DNA from: Crocinitomix sp044361315
GTDB lineage: Bacteria; Bacteroidota; Bacteroidia; Flavobacteriales_D; Crocinitomicaceae
Assembly (NCBI GenBank): GCA_044361315.1
Contig: JBIKJA010000013.1
Location: forward strand, 62,001-126,000
Length of the DNA: 64,000 bases
Reading direction: 5' to 3'
In this document: one piece after another, positions 42,890 through 52,563 of the stretch
Numbering within the stretch: the stretch's first letter is position 1
How the letters are laid out: each line of letters starts with the position of its first letter
Translations under genes and position numbers: made by a program
Notes under the pieces: model-generated
Database searches by the model: none
What the model was told of the DNA's origin: nothing
What the model saw: the letters and a program-made list of their open reading frames with translations, nothing else

Positions 42890-45295
42890 ATGAAAAAACT
42901 AGGATTTTTTCTAGTTGCTCTATTTATGTTGAGCAACACAATTTTTGGGCAGATTTTGACGATCATAGACAATGATACAAAAGATCCTCTAAAAGATGTG
43001 GCGTTGATTTCGAATCAACCAAATCTTTACGCAAGTACAAACGAAAAAGGTCAAGTAGATTTGGCGATATTTGCCGATGCGGCGGTGATTCAAATCATCC
43101 TTTCCGAATATCAGACGGTAAAAAAATCGTATGTCGAGCTTGCGGCGAGTAATACCGTGGAATTAATTCCTCTTGCTTTTTCTTTTGATGCCGTGACGGT
43201 TACAGCGAGCAAATGGAATGACAATAATAAAAATCAAACTTCACGAACCACTTCTCTAGCAAAAAAAGAGGTTCAATTACAAAATCCACAAACTACTGCT
43301 GATTTATTGGGGGGATCAGGAGAGATTTTTATTCAAAAAAGTCAACTTGGCGGTGGAAGTCCGATGATTAGAGGATTTTCTACCAATCGTTTACTGTATG
43401 TGGTGGATGGTGTGCGCATGAACAATGCCACTTTTAGGGGGGGGAATTTACAAAATGTGATTTCATTGGACGCTTTTTCATTGGACAGAACGGATATTTT
43501 ATTCGGTCCAAGTTCGGTGATGTACGGCAGTGATGCTTTGGGTGCGGTGATGAGTTTTACGACTTTACAACCGCAATTAAGCTTGACCGATAAACCTCTG
43601 ATTGTTGGAAGTGCCACTACACGTTATTCCTCAGCAAGTTCAGAAAAAACGATGCATGTTGATTTTAACGTAGGTTTTAAGAAATGGGCATTTGTTTCAA
43701 GCTTTTCAACCAATGATTTTGGGGATTTAAAAATGGGAAGTTTTGGACCGGATGAATATTTACGTCCATTTTATGTAAAACGTATAGATAGTTTGGATGT
43801 AGTGGTGACAAATGAGGATCCACGAATTCAAACGCCTACGGGTTATACACAAATGAATTTAATGCAGAAAATCCAATTTAAACCGTCCAAAAATTGGCAA
43901 TTCGACTATGGTTTTCATTATTCTGAAACCTCTAGTTACAGTCGTTACGACCGCCATATACGCTTAAAAGATGGATTACCGCGTTATGCCGAATGGAGTT
44001 ACGGTCCACAAAAATGGATGATGAATAATTTTAGCATTGCCCATACCAAAAAGAATTTGGTTTACGACCGAATCTCCTTACGACTTGCGCAACAATCTTT
44101 CGAAGAAAGTCGCATCAGTCGAGATATGAATAAATCTGATCGGCTAACCACAATTGAATATGTCTATGCTTATTCTGCGAACTTGGATTTTAATAAATCG
44201 TTAGGAAAGAAAAACACGTTGAACTATGGTGCTGAAGCATTAATGAATGACGTGGTTTCGAGAGGTTATGTGGATGATATTGTTGCAGGAACACGCACGG
44301 AAGGTTATTCAAGGTATCCTCAATCAACTTGGACATCGATTGGGGTTTACCTTACCGATCAATTTAGAGTAAATGAAAAATTGACGTTAAATGGAGGCAT
44401 TCGTTATAGCCAATATACAATCGATGCAGTATTTCAAGCATCTCCTTTTAACTTCCCTTTTACTACCGCAAATATAAGCAATGCTGCCACAACGGGAAGT
44501 ATTGGTGTGGTTTTCCGCCCAACTGAAAAATGGAATATTTCTGGATCGGTTTCGACAGCATTTAGATCGCCAAATGTGGATGATGTTGGGAAAGTATTTG
44601 ACTCTGAGCCTGGTTCTGTTGTTATACCAAATCCAGATTTGGAAGCAGAATATGCTTATAATGCAGAGTTAGGGACAAGTAAAATCTTTGGGAATGTTTT
44701 AAAATTGGATGTGACTGGTTATTATACCCTTTTAGAGAATGCTTTAGTTCGGAGAAATTTCACGTTAAATGGGGAGGACAGCATTGACTATAATGGAACG
44801 TTGAGTCAAGTTGAAGCGATTCAAAATGCGGCAGTTGCGAGAATTTATGGGATTCAAGCAGGGTTTGATTTATCGATTGCGGCGGGTTTGATGTTAAGTT
44901 CGCGCATTAATTACCAAAAAGGTAAAGAAGAGTTAGACAATGGCGATAGTAGCCCATCAAGACACGCTCCCCCAACCTTTGGAATCACACGTTTGAGCTA
45001 CCGTTATCATGGATTCAAAATTGAGGTGAACGCCCAATACATGGGCGAAGCGAGTTTTGAAGAATTGCCAGAAGAAGAAAAAGCGAAAGATTATATCTAT
45101 GCGATTGATGAAAATGGGAACCCTTATTCACCTGCGTGGTGCACGTTTAATTTGAAAGGGATGTATCAAATCAATCCAAATTTTAATGTTGGATTTGGGG
45201 TAGAGAATTTAACGGATTTACGTTACAGAACATACAGTTCAGGAATTGTAGCTCCGGGAAGAAACTTCATTATTTCACTTCGTGCAAATTTTTAG
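42890..45295 (+). CDS. TonB-dependent outer-membrane receptor
   Basis: 801 residues: signal peptide (to ...IFGQ), a carboxypeptidase-regulatory-like domain (about 20-105; ILTIIDNDTKDPLKDVALIS), a plug (about 120-235; GGGSPMIRGFSTNRLLYVVDGVRMNNA) and a 22-strand barrel closing with APGRNFIISLRANF. The plug and barrel resemble receptors for heme, iron chelates or vitamin-like ligands. The ligand cannot be assigned. No SusD-type partner follows. Confidence 0.93.
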   Translation: MKKLGFFLVALFMLSNTIFGQILTIIDNDTKDPLKDVALISNQPNLYASTNEKGQVDLAIFADAAVIQIILSEYQTVKKSYVELAASNTVELIPLAFSFDAVTVTASKWNDNNKNQTSRTTSLAKKEVQLQNPQTTADLLGGSGEIFIQKSQLGGGSPMIRGFSTNRLLYVVDGVRMNNATFRGGNLQNVISLDAFSLDRTDILFGPSSVMYGSDALGAVMSFTTLQPQLSLTDKPLIVGSATTRYSSASSEKTMHVDFNVGFKKWAFVSSFSTNDFGDLKMGSFGPDEYLRPFYVKRIDSLDVVVTNEDPRIQTPTGYTQMNLMQKIQFKPSKNWQFDYGFHYSETSSYSRYDRHIRLKDGLPRYAEWSYGPQKWMMNNFSIAHTKKNLVYDRISLRLAQQSFEESRISRDMNKSDRLTTIEYVYAYSANLDFNKSLGKKNTLNYGAEALMNDVVSRGYVDDIVAGTRTEGYSRYPQSTWTSIGVYLTDQFRVNEKLTLNGGIRYSQYTIDAVFQASPFNFPFTTANISNAATTGSIGVVFRPTEKWNISGSVSTAFRSPNVDDVGKVFDSEPGSVVIPNPDLEAEYAYNAELGTSKIFGNVLKLDVTGYYTLLENALVRRNFTLNGEDSIDYNGTLSQVEAIQNAAVARIYGIQAGFDLSIAAGLMLSSRINYQKGKEELDNGDSSPSRHAPPTFGITRLSYRYHGFKIEVNAQYMGEASFEELPEEEKAKDYIYAIDENGNPYSPAWCTFNLKGMYQINPNFNVGFGVENLTDLRYRTYSSGIVAPGRNFIISLRANF

Positions 45296-45320
45296 CCGTT
45301 AAAATTGAGTAGAATTTTAT

Positions 45321-45355
45321 GCCCCTGTCACGGTTTGTGTTGGGGGCTTTTTTTT
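45321..45355 (+). terminator. intrinsic terminator after the TonB receptor gene
   Basis: Stem gcccc/ggggc with weaker inner pairs, followed by eight T, 25 bases after the stop codon. The minus-strand gene ending at 45363 faces it. Confidence 0.75.
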
Positions 45356-45362
45356 GAACGAA

Positions 45363-48300
45363 TTAAATCCGGATGCCCATAATACAAATATCATCCGTTT
45401 GGTCTTTGTCGCCTTGCCAATTTTGAATTTCTTGTTTGAGCAAAGCATATTGATTATCCATAGGTTCTTGATGGATGCTGGTTAAAAAACTCTGCATTTT
45501 TCCGTAGGTGTACTTTTTGTATTTAGGTCCACCAAATTGGTCCGGAAATCCATCAGATGTCAAATAAACAACATCACCTTTCTTCACCTCAATTTGGATA
45601 TTGGTGTATGAATTTGAGATTTCATATTCAGCACTAATTCCTACTTTATCACCTCTTAACACAATCATTTCCCCGTCTAATATCAAATACAGTGAATTGT
45701 TAGCCCCTGCAAAGTCTAAAATATTAGTTTGCAAGTCATAGCTACATAAGGCAAGGTCCATTCCATCAAAAAGATTAGCTTTATGCTCGCCTGTTTGACC
45801 AAAAGCGGAAGATAAACCAACCTGCAAAAAATTCAGAATTTGCGATGGCATGGTAATTCCTTTTTCATTTACAGCTTGATCCAATAAATTTCTTCCAATT
45901 ATACTCATCATAGCACCAGGAACTCCGTGACCAGTGCAATCGACCACTGCAAAGAAAATTTTTGAATGCGTACGATCAATCCAATAAAAATCGCCGCTGA
46001 CAATGTCTTTTGGATGAAAATAAACGAACGAATCAGGCAATAATTGTTGCATAAAATTTTTGGAAGGTAGAATTCCATTTTGTAGCCTTTTCGCGTAATT
46101 AATACTAGAGGTAATATCGGTGTTTTTCTGCTCCAATTGTTCTGTTCGCTCCTTTACTCTGTTTTCTAGGGTATTGTACAAATGCGCATTGTCAATTGCC
46201 GTTCCAATGTACGATGCCAAAGTTTTGAGAATATCCAAGTGATAAGGCTGATACGCAAAGTATTTAAAACTTTGAATCGTGATCACACCAATCATTTTCT
46301 TTTCGACGATCATTGGATAAAAGATCAAGGAGTTTGGCATTTCTCCTTGAAGAACTTCAATTTCCTGAACGTACTTGTGATACTCATTTTTGTTGTCATT
46401 TAAAAAGACCTCCTTTTTATTGCGAATGCACCAAACATTATAATTGTTCATTTCGTCCATAGAAATAGTGAATGGCGAACAGCGCACCCCTCTTTCCATG
46501 GTGTATTTAAAATGAATTTCCTCACTTAATTCGTCATAAATTCGAATGCCAAATATTTCCGCATCCATTAATTTCATTACTTTTTGATAGAGGGTATCAA
46601 AGATCTTGTCAATGTCTAATGAGGAAGAAATGAGCTGACCAATTTCACTCAACAAACGCGTATTAATGTAATTTACTTCTAATTCTTCCTTTTGTTTACG
46701 AACTTCGTGGGTGCGCTCATTAATTTTAAACTCCATTGTTTCGTACAAAGCAGCATTATCTATGGCAATTGCAACAAAACTGGCCAAACTTTTGACTAAA
46801 CTCACTTGAAATTGGTCGTGCGCCTGTTTCTCCAAACTTTGTACGGTTAACACACCAATGGTTTCCCCGCGAATAATTAGTGGCAAATAAATGATTGAAT
46901 GTGACATTTCTCCTGCAATTGGTGCGGCATAATTCTCATTTTTTAAATAATTTCGATATTCTGAAAGAAAATCAGAAATAATTATTTCTTGTGAATTATT
47001 GAAACACACCACGGCCAATCGATCTTCATCGTCTAAACTAAAATCAACATTTTCCAAAATGTGACCTTTTTCCATGATACTTGGAAATACCAATTTAGTC
47101 CTTGATTTATTTGGAATTGCGATCCCAAAAACATTGGCGTCCATGATCTCATTTATATTTCCATAGACTTTATAAATGATTTCAGGAATAGAATGAATGG
47201 TGGTGATTTGCATCCCAATTTCGCTCAGTAATTTGGTGTTTTGATACGTTTTTTGCAAGGTGACTTGTACCTTTTTTTGTTCCGTAATATCCCTGGTCAC
47301 CACACTAAACCCTTTAGGTTTTGACTTCCCCTCTTGATAAATTAATCTTGCACGCTGTCCTACCCACAATTCCTCTCCTGATTTCTTATGTGCTGCAAAT
47401 TCGACGTAGGAAGTGACGGTATTCGTTTGAAGTTGATTTTGATAAAATTCAAAAACTCGATGTTTATCTGCTTCATTGATAAGGTCGATAAAATGTAAGC
47501 CTAATAATTCCTTTTTGGAATATTCTAGCGTATTGGCCATGACATCATTCACGAAAATAAAATAACCTTTCGTATTGATTTCATAAATAATATCTGTGGA
47601 ACCTTCAACTAAACTAGCGTATTGTTCTTCGAGTTTCTTAATTTCAGTAATATCTGCAGCGACACTGAAATACTTGATTAAGTTGCCTTCATTGTCTAAA
47701 ATTGGGGTTACGTTTAATGAAATCCAAAATGCTTGATTTGTGAGATGATTAACACTTTCGTGCTCGACAGTGAATTGTTCGTTTGATTCGTAAAGCGCCT
47801 TTAATTGAAATTTTTCGGCTTTGCTTATGGCACTATTTACGTAAATATCGTCAACACCTTTACCGACAACTTGCTCTGAGCTTAATCCAGTCAATTGACT
47901 AAATCCATCGTTTACCCAAATTACCTCTAATTTATTGCTAAAAATGACAATCGAATTGTTGGTATTACTTGCCACTAGCGAAAGTTCGCGCAATTGTTCG
48001 GCTACTTTTTCTTCTTCAGTGATGTCGTGCGAAATCACCACATAACGGATTAACTCAGCATCTTTATTTAAGATGGGTGTAATATGCAAACGTGTTGAAT
48101 AAGGATTTCCTTGTTTTGAATACTGGATTAAGGTTGATTCAGATGAGATTTTTTGCTCAAAGATGGTTTTGTTTATTTCAGAAACATCATTTAAATTGGT
48201 TCTTGGTCCACCTAAAATATCAATTGGCGTGCGTTGAATCACTTCCGAAGCCAAGTAGCCAAATTTACGTTCGAATGCCTTGTTTACCCATTCAATTCGA

Positions 48301-49622
48301 TCATTTGCCCCAACAATCATCACCATTTGTTCGATATTAGCTGCGACAATGGAAAGTTTTTGTAGTTCGGCACGTTGTGTCACCAATTTTCTATTTAAAC
48401 GATTACCTCGTTTTAGCCGCATAAATAGTAGAAACAAAAATCCGAGTGTTAACACCAATAAGAAAAATCCGGACTGAATGACAATTCTATTATTTTCAGA
48501 TTCTAGTTCATTGGCTTTGATAATGCTTGCAGTCCGATCTTTTTCCACGTGAGAAATTTCATTATCGGCTTCATTTCTTCGCTGTAATAACCGAGCCGAT
48601 TTTTCATTGTTATTAATGGAATCTTTTAATAAAAATTCCTTTTGTAAATAATAGAAAGCTTGTTTATACTGATTTTTTTGTTGGTAAGCTTCTGCAAGAA
48701 TTTTATAACTGTCAAGACGTTCTTTATTTAAATTTTTGTTTTCGGCAAGTGCAACTCCCTCAAGACCATAAGCGATTGCTTTTGTTGGATTATGTAGTTG
48801 CAATTCGATTTCAGCCAAAACAACGTATGTAAAAGCTACCGCGCTGTAATTTTCTGAATCATTAAATTTCACAAAGGCGGCTTGTGCAAAGTTCAGCGCC
48901 TTTGCGTGTTCATTTTTAAGATAGTAATAAGTGGATGCATAAATTAAATCTTCTGGCGAAGCCTGGCTAATGCTGCTCGAATTAATTCGTTGAATAACTC
49001 GTTCGTACCTTTTAAAGGCTTCGGTGCTGTCACCTTGCTCGAGGCTAATTTCTGCAAGATAGGCTTGAACGTCATAATAAAGCTCGTCGTCTTTTAATTT
49101 TAAAGCGAATTTTTCAAGTTTCAAGTAATAATCAATTGCCTTATCAAACTCTAATAAGCGAGAACTTAAATAAGCCAAGTTATACATGAATTCGATCTGC
49201 ATTTCTTGATTATTATTTTTAATCGCAATTCTAAAGCCTTCATCGTAAGCAACTTGCGCTTCGAAATAATTTAAATCACAGGACATTAATAATAAGCCCA
49301 GCTGATTGGAGGCGTGCATTTCCCCTATTTCGTAATTAATTTTTTGAGCCAAATCTCTTGAAAGACGCGCATACTTTTTCGCGGATTCACAATCCGTTTC
49401 TGTTATTTCTTCCGTAATTTTTAAAAGGAGATCAACCTTTTCTGTTCCATCTTCTAACCCAGAAAGTTTAAAAATGATTGAATCTGCTACTGCATATTCG
49501 TTCCGATCTTTTGAAAATGAAACAGTTGGAATTATAGTAAACACGCAAACTCCTAACATTTGAAGGATCAAATGCAGAATAATTTTTTTTCGTCTGGAGA
49601 TATTATTTGCGCTTTTCGTCAC
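45363..49622 (-). CDS. TPR-PAS-GAF-SpoIIE multidomain sensor phosphatase
   Basis: 1419 residues. A signal-like hydrophobic start is followed by TPR-like helical repeats (about 60-350). A transmembrane segment comes next (about 383-404), so the repeats are periplasmic. Then come three PAS domains (about 420-540, 540-660, 666-790), two GAF domains (about 794-960 and 987-1145) and a SpoIIE/PP2C domain (about 1185-1419). Its metal-binding Asp residues are in VSGDFYW, VDCTGHGVPGAMMS and KDQTDDIC. It probably reads signals and dephosphorylates a regulatory protein such as an anti-anti-sigma factor, but no such partner is nearby. Confidence 0.92.
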   Translation of the reverse strand: MTKSANNISRRKKIILHLILQMLGVCVFTIIPTVSFSKDRNEYAVADSIIFKLSGLEDGTEKVDLLLKITEEITETDCESAKKYARLSRDLAQKINYEIGEMHASNQLGLLLMSCDLNYFEAQVAYDEGFRIAIKNNNQEMQIEFMYNLAYLSSRLLEFDKAIDYYLKLEKFALKLKDDELYYDVQAYLAEISLEQGDSTEAFKRYERVIQRINSSSISQASPEDLIYASTYYYLKNEHAKALNFAQAAFVKFNDSENYSAVAFTYVVLAEIELQLHNPTKAIAYGLEGVALAENKNLNKERLDSYKILAEAYQQKNQYKQAFYYLQKEFLLKDSINNNEKSARLLQRRNEADNEISHVEKDRTASIIKANELESENNRIVIQSGFFLLVLTLGFLFLLFMRLKRGNRLNRKLVTQRAELQKLSIVAANIEQMVMIVGANDRIEWVNKAFERKFGYLASEVIQRTPIDILGGPRTNLNDVSEINKTIFEQKISSESTLIQYSKQGNPYSTRLHITPILNKDAELIRYVVISHDITEEEKVAEQLRELSLVASNTNNSIVIFSNKLEVIWVNDGFSQLTGLSSEQVVGKGVDDIYVNSAISKAEKFQLKALYESNEQFTVEHESVNHLTNQAFWISLNVTPILDNEGNLIKYFSVAADITEIKKLEEQYASLVEGSTDIIYEINTKGYFIFVNDVMANTLEYSKKELLGLHFIDLINEADKHRVFEFYQNQLQTNTVTSYVEFAAHKKSGEELWVGQRARLIYQEGKSKPKGFSVVTRDITEQKKVQVTLQKTYQNTKLLSEIGMQITTIHSIPEIIYKVYGNINEIMDANVFGIAIPNKSRTKLVFPSIMEKGHILENVDFSLDDEDRLAVVCFNNSQEIIISDFLSEYRNYLKNENYAAPIAGEMSHSIIYLPLIIRGETIGVLTVQSLEKQAHDQFQVSLVKSLASFVAIAIDNAALYETMEFKINERTHEVRKQKEELEVNYINTRLLSEIGQLISSSLDIDKIFDTLYQKVMKLMDAEIFGIRIYDELSEEIHFKYTMERGVRCSPFTISMDEMNNYNVWCIRNKKEVFLNDNKNEYHKYVQEIEVLQGEMPNSLIFYPMIVEKKMIGVITIQSFKYFAYQPYHLDILKTLASYIGTAIDNAHLYNTLENRVKERTEQLEQKNTDITSSINYAKRLQNGILPSKNFMQQLLPDSFVYFHPKDIVSGDFYWIDRTHSKIFFAVVDCTGHGVPGAMMSIIGRNLLDQAVNEKGITMPSQILNFLQVGLSSAFGQTGEHKANLFDGMDLALCSYDLQTNILDFAGANNSLYLILDGEMIVLRGDKVGISAEYEISNSYTNIQIEVKKGDVVYLTSDGFPDQFGGPKYKKYTYGKMQSFLTSIHQEPMDNQYALLKQEIQNWQGDKDQTDDICIMGIRI

Positions 49623-50018
49623 CTAGTAAAAATAGACATAATTACCAATTTTTAAACATAATCCTGAGTTAATTCTGAATGAATATTTTGACGTATGTTA
49701 AAACCCTGAGTTCGACTCTAAATTAACATCCAGATTTTTATTAAAATTTGACGGAATAGCCCTATTCTCCGGATTTACGGAATCAATCCAATATAATTAG
49801 CAGACTGCTTAAAATAATGCAATCTGTATTTTCGCTTAGAAAAACATGCTTTTTTCGTCAAAACAACTCGAACTAGCCCGCTATTACTTCGTTGCTTTTG
49901 CTCAAACTCAAGCTTTTCTTTGCGATCTGAATGAAATTTAAAATCGCATCTCCTCATGTTAAAAAAAAAACCGCAATGATAAAAATCAATGCGGTTTCCT
50001 TAAAATAATCTAATTCAA
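49623..50018. other. 396-base gap, terminator and no supported gene
   Basis: Contains the rplI terminator (separate entry). A 60-codon minus-strand frame at 49775-49957 is rich in Lys, Arg and Phe and shows no domain, so it is not called. The rest is AT-rich spacer. Confidence 0.5.
49961..49997 (-). terminator. intrinsic terminator of the rpsF-rpsR-rplI operon
   Basis: Arms aaccgcaatgat and atcaatgcggtt around a short A loop (11 of 12 pairs), with ten A on the plus strand that read as a T run in the minus-strand transcript. It lies 22 bases after the rplI stop. Confidence 0.85.
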
Positions 50019-50465
50019 TTACTCTCCTTTTACTTCGAATTGGAAAGATTGTTTTACACTTTTGTGCAAGTTTGCAATTGCTTCGTAAGTACCAACTTCT
50101 TTAATTGGTTCTTCAACAATTTTAATTGATTTACGATCGATTTCAATTCCTTGCGCTTTCAATGCTTCAGAAATTGCAATTGAGTTGATAGATCCGAAAA
50201 TTTTACCATTTTCACCAGCTTTTGCCAGAACAACCACAGTGAATCCTTCTAATTTAGCTGCAATTGCTGACGCTTCATCTTTAATTTTTGATTCTTTGTG
50301 AGCTCGTTGACGCATTACTTCTTCGTGAGATTTTTTCACTGATTCAGTTGCTAGTGTGGCGTAACCTTGAGGAATTAGGAAATTTCTTCCATATCCGTTT
50401 TTCACAGTTACCACTTCGTCTTTATATCCTAGTTTATCTACGTTCTTTTTTAATATTACTTCCAT
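50019..50465 (-). CDS. rplI: ribosomal protein bL9
   Basis: 148 residues, normal length. The N-terminal signature is MEVILKKNVDKLGYKDEVVTVKNG, followed by YGRNFLIPQGYA, a long central helix and a C-terminal domain with GKIFGSINSIAISEAL. It binds 23S rRNA in the large subunit. Last gene of the S6-S18-L9 operon. Confidence 0.98.
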   Translation of the reverse strand: MEVILKKNVDKLGYKDEVVTVKNGYGRNFLIPQGYATLATESVKKSHEEVMRQRAHKESKIKDEASAIAAKLEGFTVVVLAKAGENGKIFGSINSIAISEALKAQGIEIDRKSIKIVEEPIKEVGTYEAIANLHKSVKQSFQFEVKGE

Positions 50466-50498
50466 TACAAGGGAATTTTAAAATTCAACACTAATTAA

Positions 50499-50762
50499 TT
50501 ATTTCATTAAATCGGCAACATAAGGAAGGATTGCAAGGTGTCTTGCTCTTTTTACTGCCTTATTTACTTTTTTCTGAAATTTTTGAGAAGTCCCAGTTAC
50601 TCTTCTTGGCAAAATTTTACCTTGTTCATTAATGAATTTTAGCAAAAAATCTGGATTTTTATAATCTACATATTTAATGCCACTTTTTTTGAATCGACAG
50701 TATTTTTCTTTTTTTACTTCGATGCTAATCGGGGTTAAATATCTAATTTCTGATGGTGTCAT
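50499..50762 (-). CDS. rpsR: ribosomal protein bS18
   Basis: 87 residues. The core is YVDYKNPDFLLKFINEQGKILPRRVTGT followed by KVNKAVKRARHLAILPYV. It pairs with S6 on the small-subunit platform. It lacks a Cys-rich zinc form. Middle gene of the operon, 33 bases from each neighbour. Confidence 0.98.
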   Translation of the reverse strand: MTPSEIRYLTPISIEVKKEKYCRFKKSGIKYVDYKNPDFLLKFINEQGKILPRRVTGTSQKFQKKVNKAVKRARHLAILPYVADLMK

Positions 50763-50795
50763 TTTCTAAATCTTATTTAATTAAACACTTGTTAA

Positions 50796-51128
50796 TTATG
50801 CTTTTGCAGCATTTCTTGTTTTTTCAGCAAACGCAACATGATCTTTTTCCATTCGCACAGTTAAAAATCGCATAATACGTTCATCACGCTTAAAATTGAT
50901 TTCAAGCTTTTGGATAACATCTCCATTTGCTTCAAATTCTACAAGATTGTAAAAGCCATTTGATTTTTTTTGAATTTGGTAAGCCATTTTTTTGAGGCCC
51001 CAGAATTCTTTGTGCTTAACCACTCCACCATGTGAGGTGATAAAATCTTCATACACTTTTACTGCTTCCTTTGTCTGTTCTTCAGACAAAACGGGAGTTA
51101 AAATGAAAACAGTTTCGTACCTATTCAT
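50796..51128 (-). CDS. rpsF: ribosomal protein bS6
   Basis: 110 residues with the S6 ferredoxin-like fold: MNRYETVFILTPVLSEEQTKE, then VKHKEFWGLKKMAYQIQKKSNGFYNLVEF and the closing ERIMRFLTVRMEKD. It forms a dimer with S18. First gene of the operon, with its promoter just upstream. Confidence 0.98.
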   Translation of the reverse strand: MNRYETVFILTPVLSEEQTKEAVKVYEDFITSHGGVVKHKEFWGLKKMAYQIQKKSNGFYNLVEFEANGDVIQKLEINFKRDERIMRFLTVRMEKDHVAFAEKTRNAAKA

Positions 51129-51151
51129 AAATAAAAAATTTAATTAGGGCG

Positions 51152-51159
51152 CAAAGATA
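51152..51159 (-). promoter_or_regulatory. -7 promoter element TATCTTTG of the rpsF operon
   Basis: Exact TAnnTTTG match on the minus strand, 23 bases upstream of the rpsF ATG. A TTG lies about 18 bases further upstream, as in a -33 element. Confidence 0.65.
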
Positions 51160-51420
51160 GGTTTATTATTTGAAGTACAATGCAAAATCAGCGATTGTTT
51201 CTTGTTTTTCACTAAAATTTTCAGAGAAGTACCAAGCAAGTAGCGGTAAAATTACGCTTTTTTATTCTTTTTAATCGGGTCAGCAATGAGATTCATTCTA
51301 GTTTCATTCAAAATTGAAGCGTTTAATTCTAAATGAAAGATGCACGCTTGTTTACTAAGGAATTCTTATGGATGTTAATAAAAACATGGAGGGAAAGACG
51401 ATTCAAAACAAGCAATGTAC

Positions 51421-51428
51421 TATATTTG
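51421..51428 (+). promoter_or_regulatory. -7 promoter element TATATTTG of dnaX
   Basis: Exact TAnnTTTG match 16 bases upstream of the ATG at 51445. It supports the start at MSDFVVSARKYRP. Confidence 0.55.
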
Positions 51429-51444
51429 TTGCTCAATAATTTCT

Positions 51445-52563
51445 ATGAGTGATTTTGTAGTTTCAGCACGTAAATACAGGCCGCAGACTTTTGATACAGT
51501 TGTTGGTCAGGGATCGATTACCACCACCTTGAAGAATGCGATTAAAAGCGATCATTTGGCGCAAGCTTTTTTGTTTTTCGGATCGAGAGGGGTTGGAAAG
51601 ACCACTACCGCCCGAATTTTAGCGAAAACAATTAATTGTTTTAATTTAAGTGAGGAAATTGAGCCTTGTAATGCCTGTGAATCTTGCACTTCTTTTAACG
51701 AAGGGCATTCGTTTAATATTCTTGAATTGGATGCTGCTTCAAATAACTCTGTGGATGACATTCGGAATTTAATTGATCAGGTGAGGATTGCGCCGCAAGT
51801 TGGAAACCACAAAATTTTTATCATTGACGAGGTTCACATGTTGTCTCAATCTGCATTTAATGCTTTTTTAAAGACTTTGGAAGAGCCGCCAAAACATGCT
51901 GTTTTTATTTTGGCGACCACTGAAAAACATAAAATTTTGCCAACTATTTTATCACGGTGTCAAATTTTTGATTTTCATCGAATTCAGGTGGATGACATTG
52001 TAAAACATTTACAAGGAATTGCTTTAAAAGAAGGTATTACAGCAGACGAAAAGGCCTTGCACATTATTTCTCAAAAGGCGGATGGTGCTTTGCGTGATGC
52101 TTTGTCGATATTTGATCAAATCGTTTCGTTTTCAAATAATCATGTGAGTTATCAAGCGGTTTTGGATAACTTAAACGTATTGGACTACGATTTTTATTTT
52201 AAGATTATTGATTTTTCGCTCGCTCAAAATATTGGTGGTAATTTGCTTATCTACAATGAAATTTTAAGCAAAGGTTTTGACGGTAGTCAATTTATTCTGG
52301 GATTGTCGGAGCATTTGCGTAATTTGTTAGTTTGTAAGGATCCTTCTACCGTTACCTTATTAGAGGTGCCTGAAGAAATTAAAGAAAAGTATTTAACACA
52401 ATCGCGGGGGTGTTCGCAAGACTTTTTATTGCTTGGACTTGATTTATTGCGTGATGCTGATATGCACTTTAAAGGCAGCAAAAACAAACGGTTAAGTGTC
52501 GAAATTTGTTTAATGAAACTTAGTTCAATTGTAACAACGATAAAAAGCAAAGGTTTATCTTAA
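51445..52563 (+). CDS. dnaX: DNA polymerase III gamma/tau, N-terminal (gamma-like) reading frame
   Basis: 372 residues from ATG 51445 (MSDFVVSARKYRPQTFDTVVGQ). It is an AAA+ clamp-loader ATPase: Walker A GSRGVGKTTTARILAK, zinc cysteines in CFNLSEEIEPCNACESC, Walker B IIDEVHMLSQSAFNAFLKTLEEPP, then the lid and collar domains. The frame stops at 52563 after VTTIKSKGLS. The conserved tau C-terminus continues in the -1 frame downstream. The product would resemble E. coli gamma. Whether the stop is natural or a lost base in this sequence is open. Confidence 0.9.
   Translation: MSDFVVSARKYRPQTFDTVVGQGSITTTLKNAIKSDHLAQAFLFFGSRGVGKTTTARILAKTINCFNLSEEIEPCNACESCTSFNEGHSFNILELDAASNNSVDDIRNLIDQVRIAPQVGNHKIFIIDEVHMLSQSAFNAFLKTLEEPPKHAVFILATTEKHKILPTILSRCQIFDFHRIQVDDIVKHLQGIALKEGITADEKALHIISQKADGALRDALSIFDQIVSFSNNHVSYQAVLDNLNVLDYDFYFKIIDFSLAQNIGGNLLIYNEILSKGFDGSQFILGLSEHLRNLLVCKDPSTVTLLEVPEEIKEKYLTQSRGCSQDFLLLGLDLLRDADMHFKGSKNKRLSVEICLMKLSSIVTTIKSKGLS

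Larger units (their letters stand above)
51129..51444. other. 316-base divergent spacer between rpsF and dnaX
   Basis: Holds the rpsF promoter element (51152-51159, minus strand) and the dnaX promoter element (51421-51428, plus strand). Nothing else was recognised in the AT-rich middle part. Confidence 0.5.

Noticed and set aside
49775..49957. 60-codon minus-strand frame between the sensor and rplI
   Set aside because: Lys/Arg/Phe-rich, no domain, no promoter element.
52540..52548. A classic -1 slippery heptamer in dnaX
   Set aside because: The five A are followed by gc in the phase used by the gamma frame, so the A-site codon AGC would have to re-pair with AAG; this is not a good X XXY YYZ site. 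The frame change itself is kept as a finding.
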